A stretch of DNA of 64,000 bases from contig NZ_QVQV01000004.1 in NCBI RefSeq assembly GCF_003429005.1, positions 310,518 to 374,517 on the forward strand, in the 5' to 3' direction. Both the position numbers and the translations under genes were made by a program. Within the stretch, counting starts at the first letter, position 1, and the number at the start of each line of letters is the position of its first letter. Below the pieces are notes generated by a model. That model was not told the DNA's origin, did no database searches, and was given only the letters and a program-made list of their open reading frames with translations. This stretch comes from Paraburkholderia sp. DHOC27 (lineage in GTDB: Bacteria > Pseudomonadota > Gammaproteobacteria > Burkholderiales > Burkholderiaceae). Shown one piece after another: positions 8,829-16,556 of this stretch.

Positions 8829-9934
8829 TATGCCTTCGAGGAGTGCGCAGCGTAGGGCTCGGCTGGCTGGCCGGCAATCGGGCTTGCGTAGCCCGCGCCG
8901 CTTGACTCGCGCGACGCCTGTTCCAGAGAACCTGCATTCTCTTCCATTGCCCGCGCAAGGCGTTCCAGCACGCCGTTTTTGACGGCATCATACCCGCGTT
9001 TGATCGCCCACTCAAACGCGTAGGCGTCCGCCGAGCCGTGGCTCTTGATGACGAGGCTGCGCAAGCCCAGCAGCGCCGCGCCATTGTATTGCCGGTGATC
9101 GACACGCTTTTTGAAACGCAGCAACACGGGCAACGCCAAAACCGCCATCACCTTGGTCAGCCACGAACGGCCGAATTCTTCCTTGATGATGTTGTTGAGC
9201 ATCTGCGCGAGACCTTCCGAGGTCTTCAGCGCAACGTTGCCTACGAAACCGTCGCACACGATGACGTCGGTCGTGCCCTTATAGATGTCATCGCCTTCCA
9301 CGTTGCCGCGAAAGTTCAGTGTACTCGCCCGTAGGAGTTCACCGGCGCGCTTGATGGTCTCGTTGCCCTTGATGACCTCTTCGCCGATGTTGAGCAAGCC
9401 GATCGTGGGGCGCTCCTTGCCTTCCAGCGCCGCGACGAGCGCGTGGCCCATCTCCGCGAACTGCAGCAGATGCGACGGCTCGCAGTCGACGTTGGCGCCG
9501 AGATCGAGCATCATCGTATAACCGGTGGGATTGGGGAGCGCGAACGCGATCGCCGGGCGTTCGATGCCCGGGAGCGTTTTCAGAACATAACGGGACACTG
9601 CCATCAGCGCGCCGGTGTTGCCGGCGGAGATGCAGGCCTGCGCCTCACCTTCCTTGACACGATTGAGCGCTACGCGCATCGAGGAATCTTTCTTCTTGCG
9701 CAGCGCGACTTCAACCGGATCGTCCATTGCGACGATCTCGGAAGCAGGCATGACGACCAGTGCGGCCTCGTTCTCTGCCTTTAACTTCTTCAGTTGGGCG
9801 CGGATGGCACTTTCGATGCCGACGAGCATCAACTGCGCATCGGGATGCGAACGAACGAAGCTGACCGCCGCGGGAACGGTCACGGACGGGCCGTGGTCGC
9901 CTCCCATGCAATCTATCGTGAGCTTTACTGTCAT
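8828..9934 (-). CDS. plsX: Phosphate acyltransferase PlsX
   Basis: Makes acyl-phosphate from acyl-ACP, the first step from fatty acids to phospholipids (368 residues). The N-terminus has the family pattern DCMGGDHGP (about 9-17), followed by the ISAGNTGALMA segment and later the CDGFVGNVALKTSEG motif. The C-terminus after about residue 335 is a variable Ser/Ala-rich tail. It lies downstream of rpmF and directly upstream of fabH. A strong intrinsic terminator after rpmF suggests plsX relies on read-through or a promoter in the 172-base gap. Confidence 0.96.
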   Translation of the reverse strand: MTVKLTIDCMGGDHGPSVTVPAAVSFVRSHPDAQLMLVGIESAIRAQLKKLKAENEAALVVMPASEIVAMDDPVEVALRKKKDSSMRVALNRVKEGEAQACISAGNTGALMAVSRYVLKTLPGIERPAIAFALPNPTGYTMMLDLGANVDCEPSHLLQFAEMGHALVAALEGKERPTIGLLNIGEEVIKGNETIKRAGELLRASTLNFRGNVEGDDIYKGTTDVIVCDGFVGNVALKTSEGLAQMLNNIIKEEFGRSWLTKVMAVLALPVLLRFKKRVDHRQYNGAALLGLRSLVIKSHGSADAYAFEWAIKRGYDAVKNGVLERLARAMEENAGSLEQASRESSGAGYASPIAGQPAEPYAAHSSKA

Positions 9935-10005
9935 GGAATGCGACGAGTGTCAGGAGCTCTGCATGGGATCGCAGCAAGCGCAAAAACGCTGACTGCGATC
10001 GACAC

Positions 10006-10031
10006 AAAAAAGCGGCAGTAAAATGCCGCCT
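10006..10031 (-). terminator. Intrinsic terminator after rpmF
   Basis: On the minus strand GCGGCA (10029-10024) and TGCCGC (10017-10012) pair around a 6-base loop, and the stem runs into a T tract of six. This is a textbook Rho-independent terminator, placed about 75 bases after the rpmF stop codon and 70 bases before plsX. Confidence 0.8.
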
Positions 10032-10106
10032 TTCTGTTGAGCCAGGAAAATGTCAAGCGAGCCGATCGCCACGCGAAACGCCGAAGGGCGCAACGCAATG
10101 AAACGA

Positions 10107-10286
10107 TTAGTCGTTCTTCGTCTTGACGACTTTCTTGCCGCGATAGTAGCCGTTCGGGCTAACGTGGTGACGCAGATGCACTTCACCCGTGCTCGGCTCA
10201 ACAGCCAGCGGCGCTGCGTTGAGGAAATCGTGCGAGCGGTGCATGCCGCGCTTCGACGGCGACTTCTTGTTTTGTTGGACTGCCAT
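10107..10286 (-). CDS. rpmF: 50S ribosomal protein L32
   Basis: A 59-residue protein of the large ribosomal subunit. MAVQQNKKSPSKRGMHRSHD at the N-terminus is diagnostic. The four-Cys zinc ribbon of some L32 proteins is absent, as in most proteobacteria. I chose the ATG at 10286; the in-frame extension to 10334 has no family support. It lies between yceD and plsX, the classic arrangement. Confidence 0.97.
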   Translation of the reverse strand: MAVQQNKKSPSKRGMHRSHDFLNAAPLAVEPSTGEVHLRHHVSPNGYYRGKKVVKTKND

Positions 10287-10385
10287 GATAACTCCTAAAA
10301 ATTTTCCGAATTCTAACACAGCCCGATACTGCAATCGCCACTGGCCGGATGGCCAACGCGCCGCATCGTGCTCCTATGCAACTGT

Positions 10386-11030
10386 CTAGTGCTTCTTGCC
10401 GCCAGCATCACCCTTTTTGAGCGATTCGAGCGCCGCAAACGGATTGGGCCGTTCAGGCTCGCCGCCTTCTTCAGCTTCATCCGAGCCGGCTTCGTCGCCC
10501 TCGCCCTCATCACCCGCCACACCCGACACGAGAGACTCGTGCACGGCAGGGCAAACTTCGTGTTTGGGCACCAACGGCAAACTCAGCAGCAACTCTTCTT
10601 CGATCAAGTCGATAAGATCGAAATGGCCTGAACCCACGATCACATCGACTTCATCCTCGTCGAGCGGAAACTCTTCGGCTTCCGCCTCGGTGTTGACGAT
10701 CCGGTAAGTCGCATCGACGTTGAACGCCTGCAAATACGGCGTAAGACACCGCTGGCATTCGAGCCACGCCGACCCGTGAATCGCCAGCCTCAAATAAGGC
10801 TGTGGACCCTCGGTGCCGTCGTCCTGCAACTCCGGTTGCGTTGCCCCTTCGGCCTGCCAGGTGAACGCGGTATCGCGATCTGGCGCTTCCGCCGGGACTT
10901 CGTTTAACATGCGCGGCAGTTGCGAGACGCGCACGACACCTGCCGCCTGGCGCCCACTACGCGCGAATTCGAAGAGATCGAGATCATGCGGGTTGGCGAG
11001 ACCTGCAGGTTTGCCAGGATGTTGAGTCAT
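10386..11030 (-). CDS. yceD: DUF177/YceD family protein
   Basis: A 214-residue acidic protein of the YceD (DUF177) family, linked to 23S rRNA accumulation in bacteria and plants. The recognisable core is the segment WLECQRCLTPYLQAF (about 94-108) with the CxxC pair, followed by the acidic EEFPLDEDEVDVIVG. The C-terminus is a long acidic Glu/Asp/Gly tail. It sits directly upstream of rpmF and divergent from maf, as in E. coli where yceF faces yceD. Confidence 0.88.
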   Translation of the reverse strand: MTQHPGKPAGLANPHDLDLFEFARSGRQAAGVVRVSQLPRMLNEVPAEAPDRDTAFTWQAEGATQPELQDDGTEGPQPYLRLAIHGSAWLECQRCLTPYLQAFNVDATYRIVNTEAEAEEFPLDEDEVDVIVGSGHFDLIDLIEEELLLSLPLVPKHEVCPAVHESLVSGVAGDEGEGDEAGSDEAEEGGEPERPNPFAALESLKKGDAGGKKH

Positions 11031-11283
11031 GTGCGCTCCTGCGTCGGCATGGATTTAGCCGGAGTATATCGGCATGCGGACCGCTTTCGTATGCTTCGTG
11101 CGCGCCTGGTAACCGCGGCAACCTTGGTAACCGTACCCAGCAGCAGCATGTAGCAACCGCACATACCGATGAAAAGCCCAAAACTATATCCGTTTTGTCT
11201 TTTCGAGTCAAACACTTAAGCCCACATTCGCGAAGCACCGTGCGGCTTGCCTTCTTTCGCTTTTTATTCAGCCTGAATTCACT

Positions 11284-11901
11284 ATGCCGGATACCCCTTC
11301 CCGCCCGCCGCGCCTCATTCTGGCGTCCAGTTCGCGCTACCGCCGCGAACTGCTCGAGCGCCTGCGCGTGCCTTTCGAGGTCGCCGTTCCCGCGCTCGAT
11401 GAAACGCCCCACGCCGGCGAAACGCCCGAAGCCACCGCGCTGCGGCTCGCCGAAGCCAAGGCGCGAACCGTGGCCGCGGGGCTCCCGCCGGGCGAAGTGG
11501 CGCTGGTAATCGGCTCCGACCAGGTCGCCACGTACGATGGCCTGCAGATCGGCAAACCCGGCTCGCACGAGAAAGCGCTCGCGCAACTGCAGGCCATGCG
11601 AGGCCGCGAGGTGCTGTTTCACAGTGCGCTGTGCCTGTTCGACAGCCGCAACGGCCTGGCGCAAACCCTGGACGTGGTCACGACAGTGCGCTTTCGCAGC
11701 CTGTCCGACGCCGAACTGGACGCCTATCTGCGTGCGGAAACCCCGTACGATGTGGCGGGCAGCGCCAAAGCCGAAGGGCTTGGCATCGCGCTGCTGGACG
11801 CGATCGAATCCGACGATCCCACCGCGCTGATCGGCCTGCCGCTGATCGCGCTCACACGCATGCTGCTGGCAGCCGGTTTTCCACTTCTGGGGGCGCAATG
11901 A
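11284..11901 (+). CDS. yceF: Maf/YceF nucleotide pyrophosphatase
   Basis: House-cleaning pyrophosphatase of the Maf family (205 residues). The YceF branch hydrolyses 7-methyl-GTP and similar modified nucleotides. The start has the signature LILASSSRYRRELLERL, followed by DETP, ALRLAEAKA, and the GSDQVA motif with the catalytic Asp. Assignment to the YceF rather than YhdE branch rests on its position, divergent from yceD-rpmF. Its stop overlaps the next start (ATGA). Confidence 0.9.
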   Translation: MPDTPSRPPRLILASSSRYRRELLERLRVPFEVAVPALDETPHAGETPEATALRLAEAKARTVAAGLPPGEVALVIGSDQVATYDGLQIGKPGSHEKALAQLQAMRGREVLFHSALCLFDSRNGLAQTLDVVTTVRFRSLSDAELDAYLRAETPYDVAGSAKAEGLGIALLDAIESDDPTALIGLPLIALTRMLLAAGFPLLGAQ

Positions 11902-12617
11902 GCGGCACTCTGTATCTGATCCCGAACACGCTTGGGGAAGGCGACGCGGAAGCGCTCGATCTGGTGCTGCCAGCGCCGGTGCGGGCCCGCGCCGCCACGC
12001 TGCAGTACTACATTGGCGAAAACGCGAAAACCACGCGCGCCTTTCTGAAAAAGGTCGGTACGGAGCGGCCCATCCAGGAAATCGAGATTCGCGAACTCAA
12101 CGTCAACACGCCGGCCGGCGAGATCGACCAGTTGCTCGCGCCGCTGCTGGCGGGTACAGACGCTGGACTGGTCTCGGAGGCGGGATGTCCGGCCGTCGCC
12201 GACCCGGGCGCGCTCCTCGTGCGACGGGCGCACGCGCGTGGCGTCAAGGTCGTGCCGCTGGTGGGGCCCAGTTCGATTCTGCTGGCACTAATGGCGTCTG
12301 GCCTGAACGGCCAGAGCTTTGCGTTTCACGGTTATTTGCCGGTGGACGCCGCCGAGCGGGCCAAGCGTCTGCGCGATCTGGAACAGCAATCGCGCAAGGC
12401 GAAGCAAACCCAGATCTTTATCGAGACGCCGTATCGCAACAAGGCGTTGCTCGACACGCTGCTCACGACCTGCGCGCCTTCGACGCTTGTCTGTGTTGCG
12501 GTGGATTTGACACTGGAAAGCGAGACCATCGCGAGCCGGTCGGTGGCGGACTGGAAAAAGGCGCCCGCCGTGGATCTGCACAAACGTCCGGCGATTTTTC
12601 TGCTGCTGGCAGTTTGA
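11898..12617 (+). CDS. Tetrapyrrole-methylase-type SAM-dependent methyltransferase (RsmI-related)
   Basis: A 239-residue methyltransferase of the tetrapyrrole methylase fold, in the branch that includes RsmI, which methylates the ribose of C1402 in 16S rRNA. Motifs seen are LYLIPNTLG at the start, GLVSEAGCPAVADPGA (about 97-112) with the SAM-binding Gly/Pro loop, and VPLVGPSSILLALMASG. It lacks the C-terminal part of true RsmI, so its substrate is open. It overlaps maf by 4 bases and is probably co-translated with it. Confidence 0.82.
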   Translation: MSGTLYLIPNTLGEGDAEALDLVLPAPVRARAATLQYYIGENAKTTRAFLKKVGTERPIQEIEIRELNVNTPAGEIDQLLAPLLAGTDAGLVSEAGCPAVADPGALLVRRAHARGVKVVPLVGPSSILLALMASGLNGQSFAFHGYLPVDAAERAKRLRDLEQQSRKAKQTQIFIETPYRNKALLDTLLTTCAPSTLVCVAVDLTLESETIASRSVADWKKAPAVDLHKRPAIFLLLAV

Positions 12618-12745
12618 TGAGTCACGCGCGGCCGCTCGCCGTTTGCAGGGCCGCGCGAAGGACCCCATCAAGGGTCACCCAAAATACCGCGTAAAAGGCC
12701 GCGCGCCAGTGCCCCAAAGCACCAGCCCGCGGCCCTGCGCTCAAC

Positions 12746-13738
12746 TCACCGCAAACTCATCTTCCCGCCCAGCAGCATGGCGTGCATTGCCGCGCCACCC
12801 ACCGCCGCGCCGAACTTGCGGGCCACGCGGTCCGTGATGCTTTCCTTCACCGTGTAGTCCACGATATCCGGAGCCTTGATGATTTCACGCGCCACGTAGT
12901 CGGCGTCGCCGAAGCCATCTGCAAGACCCAGGTCGACGCTTTGCTGACCGGTCCAGAAGAGCCCCGAGAAAATGTCCGGCGTTTCGTGCAGGCGCTTGCC
13001 GCGGCCTTCACGCACGGCGTCGATGAACTGCTGGTGGATCTGATCCAGCATTTCCTGCGCATGCTGATCCATCTTCGGCGTTTCCGGCGAGAACGGATCG
13101 AAAAAGCCCTTGTTCTCACCGGAAGTATGCAGACGCCGCTCCACCCCGAGTTTGTCCATCAAGCCGGTAAAGCCGAAGCCGTCCATCAGCACGCCGATCG
13201 AGCCGACGATGCTGGCCTTGTCCACATAGATCTTGTCCGCGGCAGCGGCCGCGTAGTAACCGCCGGACGCGCACATGTCGCCCACCACCACGTACAGCGG
13301 GATGGACGGGTACTTGGTGCGCAGACGGCGGATATCCCGGTTGATGATGCCCGCCTGCACCGGACTGCCGCCCGGACTATTGCAGCTCAGGATTACGCCC
13401 GCGGTACCCGCGTCGTCAAAGGCGCTTTCCAGCGCGGAGTCGACATCGTCGGCGTTCGCGTTGGTATCTGCGGCGATTTCACCGTCAAGCGTGATCAACG
13501 CGGTGTGGCGCCCCGTGGTGGCGACTTTTTCGCCGGAAAAATCGAACACGCCCCACACTACCAGCAACACCAGAATGACAAAGACGAAGCGGAAGAAAAT
13601 CTTCCAGCGGCGCGCGGCGCGCTGCTCGTTGATCGCCGCGAGCGCGATCCGTTCGAGCGCGGCGCGTTCCCAGCCCGGCTCATTGGAGGGGTTGGGCGTA
13701 CGCGGTTGATGCGGATCAGGAGTGAGATTGTCGGACAT
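12746..13738 (-). CDS. sppA: Signal peptide peptidase SppA-type, family S49
   Basis: Membrane serine protease that degrades cleaved signal peptides. The 330-residue protein has a cytoplasmic N-terminus, one membrane helix (about 47-65) and a periplasmic S49 domain. The nucleophile is Ser158 in CASGGYY, and the likely general base is Lys210 in TSGENKG, 52 residues later as in short SppA enzymes. NSPGGSPVQAG (about 120-130) forms the oxyanion region. It is the first-listed of four minus-strand genes with tight spacing (rluC, phosphatase, Rieske protein, sppA) and lies at the end of that unit. Confidence 0.93.
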   Translation of the reverse strand: MSDNLTPDPHQPRTPNPSNEPGWERAALERIALAAINEQRAARRWKIFFRFVFVILVLLVVWGVFDFSGEKVATTGRHTALITLDGEIAADTNANADDVDSALESAFDDAGTAGVILSCNSPGGSPVQAGIINRDIRRLRTKYPSIPLYVVVGDMCASGGYYAAAAADKIYVDKASIVGSIGVLMDGFGFTGLMDKLGVERRLHTSGENKGFFDPFSPETPKMDQHAQEMLDQIHQQFIDAVREGRGKRLHETPDIFSGLFWTGQQSVDLGLADGFGDADYVAREIIKAPDIVDYTVKESITDRVARKFGAAVGGAAMHAMLLGGKMSLR

Positions 13739-13756
13739 GCGTCGCAGATCAAAGTG

Positions 13757-14149
13757 TCAGGGAGTGACCGGACGCAGGTCGTCGTCCGGCAGCCAGAATA
13801 CCGCGCGGCCATCCGGTGTATCCCGTTCGTCGACCTGAACGGGACGCAGCCTGCCGCCACGGCACGGACCGCCGACACACTTACCGGTGTCCGGCGCGTA
13901 AATTGCGCCGTGCGTGGCGCACATCAAGTATAAACCCGATGATTCGAAGAACTGACCCTCAGCCCAGTCGAGCTCCATCGGCACGTGCGCGCAGCGGTTC
14001 AGGTAGCCATACGCCGCGCCGTCGTAGCGGATGAAGAACACCACGGCGTCACCGCCGGCGTGCTTTGCCGCGACCCGCACGCCGGCGCCGCCGTCGACGA
14101 GTTCATTCGAGGCGCAGACCCGTACCGGCTCCATGACGGTGTCGCTCAT
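13757..14149 (-). CDS. Rieske [2Fe-2S] protein
   Basis: A 130-residue soluble Rieske protein. The cluster ligands are Cys53-x-His55 (RCAHVP) and Cys77-x2-His80 (CATHGA), the pattern of Rieske ferredoxins and dioxygenase ferredoxin components. No oxygenase lies nearby, and its partner is unknown. The start overlaps the stop of the upstream phosphatase gene by 4 bases (ATGA), so it is co-translated. This phosphatase-Rieske-sppA order is known from other Burkholderiales. Confidence 0.88.
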   Translation of the reverse strand: MSDTVMEPVRVCASNELVDGGAGVRVAAKHAGGDAVVFFIRYDGAAYGYLNRCAHVPMELDWAEGQFFESSGLYLMCATHGAIYAPDTGKCVGGPCRGGRLRPVQVDERDTPDGRAVFWLPDDDLRPVTP

Positions 14150-14805
14150 GCGTTTTCACGCAGCCAGGCGGACAGCGCGCTCACGCTCGACGCCACGAAC
14201 TTCGGCTCGAGCGCCGTCAGCGATGCGGCCGGATGCGCCCCATACGTGACGCCAATGCCCGCCGCACCAGCGTTGATCGCCATCTGCAGATCGTGCGTGG
14301 TATCCCCCACCATCACCGTACGCGCGAGGTCTTGTCCCAGTTCACGGGTCAATTCATGCAGCATGGCCGGGTGGGGCTTGGAAAAGGTTTCGTCGGCGCA
14401 GCGCGTGCCGTCGAAAAGGCTCGTGAGACGCGCCTGATCGAGCGCGCGGTTCAGGCCCACGCGGCTTTTGCCGGTCGCGACGCCCAGCAGATAGCCCTGC
14501 TCGCGCAGTTCCTGCAGCATTTCGCGGACGCCCGCGAACAGCTCGGTGGTCTGATCCTTCACCAGGTAATGGAAGCGATAACGCTCCGCGAGACGCGGAT
14601 AGTCGGACGGATCGAGCGTGGGCGCCGCGATTTGCAACGCGTCGCGCAAACCAAGGCCGATCACGAAGCTGGCCGCCTCGTCCGCCGGCACCGGCAATCC
14701 CAGGTCGCGGCAGGCCGACTGGATACTGCGCGTGATGTGCGCGGTGGAATCCATCAAGGTGCCGTCCCAATCGAAGACGATCAGATCAAATTGCTCTCTA
14801 GCCAT
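14146..14805 (-). CDS. HAD-superfamily phosphatase, Gph-like
   Basis: A 219-residue hydrolase with the HAD motif I FDWDGTLMD (Asp12 nucleophile, Asp14 acid/base), a helical cap, motif II LGVATGKS and motif IV VMVGDTTHDLQMA. It resembles phosphoglycolate phosphatase, but the family has many substrates, so only the phosphatase class is firm. It overlaps the end of rluC by 8 bases and the start of the Rieske gene by 4, showing tight translational coupling. Confidence 0.87.
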   Translation of the reverse strand: MAREQFDLIVFDWDGTLMDSTAHITRSIQSACRDLGLPVPADEAASFVIGLGLRDALQIAAPTLDPSDYPRLAERYRFHYLVKDQTTELFAGVREMLQELREQGYLLGVATGKSRVGLNRALDQARLTSLFDGTRCADETFSKPHPAMLHELTRELGQDLARTVMVGDTTHDLQMAINAGAAGIGVTYGAHPAASLTALEPKFVASSVSALSAWLRENA

Positions 14806-15823
14806 GCGTGTCCGTCTCCGGGGTTTCCCCTTGATTCAAATCATTTAATTGATCGATAAAGCGCCGGCATTCGGCTGGCAACGGCGCTTCGAACTGCAGC
14901 ACTGCGCCGGTCGCAGGATGCGCGAGCTTGAGCCGATAAGCGTGCAAAAACATGCGTTTCAGGCCCGGGCGTGCATTCGTGCGGGCCAGATCCTTGTTCA
15001 GCGCGAAGTCGCCGTATTTGGCGTCCCCCACGATGGGCAGGTTCAGATGCGCAAGGTGAACCCGGATCTGATGTGTGCGCCCGGTCTTCAGTTCCGCTTC
15101 GAGCAGCGCATAGTCCGGCCAGCGTTTGACCAGATTGAAGACTGTATGCGAGGCCAAACCGTCTGCCTGGACGCGCACGCGGCGCTCGCCGTCCGCCGTC
15201 AAATATTTGTGCAGCGGTTCCTTGACGGCCCGGCGGCGCCCCCAGTCGCTCGCCCACTCACCGTGGACGCCCGCATAGTACCGTTTGTCCATGCGGTTCT
15301 CGCGAATCTGCTCGTGCAGATTGACGAGCGCCGCGCGCTTTTTGGCCAGCATCAGTACGCCCGAGGTTTCGCGGTCGAGCCGGTGCACCAGTTCCAGAAA
15401 CTTCGCTTGCGGCCGCGCTTCCCGCAACTGCTCGATCACGCCGAACGCCACCCCGCTGCCACCGTGGACCGCGACGCCCGCCGGCTTGTCGATGACCAGC
15501 ATGTGATCATCTTCAAAAAGAATATCGAAATGGGCGGCGGGTACGGGCGCCGCCTGCGCGGCCTCGCTGGCCTGGGCGATGCGAATGGGCGGCACGCGCA
15601 CCAGATCGCCGTGTTCGAGACGGTATTGCGCGTCGACCCTGCCCTTATTTACCCGCACTTCCCCGCTACGCAGGATGCGGTAGATATGGCTTTTCGGCAC
15701 GCCCTTACAGACGCGCAACAGGAAGTTGTCGATGCGCTGTCCGGCCGCACCGTCGTCGATCTCGATCATCGAGACCTGGTCACTTGCGACCGATTTCTGG
15801 GATATTTTGCCTAACTCTTTCAT
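14798..15823 (-). CDS. rluC: 23S rRNA pseudouridine synthase RluC
   Basis: Converts U955, U2504 and U2580 of 23S rRNA to pseudouridine in E. coli; here 341 residues. The N-terminal S4 domain spans about 28-90 (QRIDNFLLRVCKGVPKSHIYR). The catalytic Asp150 lies in HRLDRETSG. The open frame runs on to 16327, but that extension lacks any family similarity and overlaps the rne leader, so I chose the ATG at 15823 (MKELGKISQ). It is divergent from rne, a gene order shared with E. coli. Confidence 0.94.
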   Translation of the reverse strand: MKELGKISQKSVASDQVSMIEIDDGAAGQRIDNFLLRVCKGVPKSHIYRILRSGEVRVNKGRVDAQYRLEHGDLVRVPPIRIAQASEAAQAAPVPAAHFDILFEDDHMLVIDKPAGVAVHGGSGVAFGVIEQLREARPQAKFLELVHRLDRETSGVLMLAKKRAALVNLHEQIRENRMDKRYYAGVHGEWASDWGRRRAVKEPLHKYLTADGERRVRVQADGLASHTVFNLVKRWPDYALLEAELKTGRTHQIRVHLAHLNLPIVGDAKYGDFALNKDLARTNARPGLKRMFLHAYRLKLAHPATGAVLQFEAPLPAECRRFIDQLNDLNQGETPETDTHG

Positions 15824-16556
15824 TCTGAATATAATTTGCCCAGCAGTCTGCGGCGGCCGGCGCAGTGTCCGGAATTCCGGCGGATTGCGCAGGTGCAAGC
15901 GATAAACAGTTATTTTACTTGCGCCCGGGTCTGGTTGCTCACCCGCATAACGAGATGCAACACGTCGTACGCACGGAGTCAGTACCCGGCAGGGACGGCG
16001 CCCACAGGCGCGTTCGGTCAAGGTCAGCTCCGACGGTAACGGAATTTTGGTAAAAAAGAATCTAACTGCGAGCCTCGGTATCGGGCGGTTTGACGCCCGG
16101 CAGGACGAGGCTTCCGGTTGCGAAAATACGGCGTGCGCCCAAGGCGTCTTGTAGAAAGTACAAGACATGGCGACGTCAAAATGAGGCGAGACACCCCCGG
16201 CGAGAAAAGACGCGCCCTCTGCGCGAACTTCCCGCTGCGGCTTGACCGCAACCTTCGACCCTCCGGTCACGCGCCCAGTTGGCGCACCGGCGCGAGTGGA
16301 CGAAGGCGCATTCAGGTCAGCCGGCAAACACCCGCGGCGTGTCTGGCCGTTATTTGAAGCCGTGTTCGCATGTGCCCTGCGGCACCGTGTCCAGCTTTGA
16401 TGGACCGGGCCCTCTCAGGCAATTCTCCCCGCCATTTTTCCCGCTCCAGCGTGCTTGTGAAAACACAATAAGGCGCGGCATGCCGCTGCCCTAAGCGTCT
16501 TTTGCGTCCAACAAACGCAAAGACGTGGGCAGGCCAGGCCGCTCTGGAGCCGTTCA
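15824..16556 (+). promoter_or_regulatory. rluC-rne divergent region and long rne leader
   Basis: This 733-base gap contains no credible gene. In E. coli the rne mRNA has a leader of several hundred bases whose hairpins let RNase E control its own message, so most of this gap is probably the rne promoter and leader. A spaced dyad GCAAG/CTTGC is visible at about 15895-15922. Open frames here are short or shadow extensions of rluC. I could not place a confident promoter. Confidence 0.5.

Noticed and set aside
15824..16327. N-terminal extension of rluC by 168 residues
   Set aside because: The extension has no similarity to pseudouridine synthases and overlaps the rne leader; the internal ATG at 15823 gives the usual protein.
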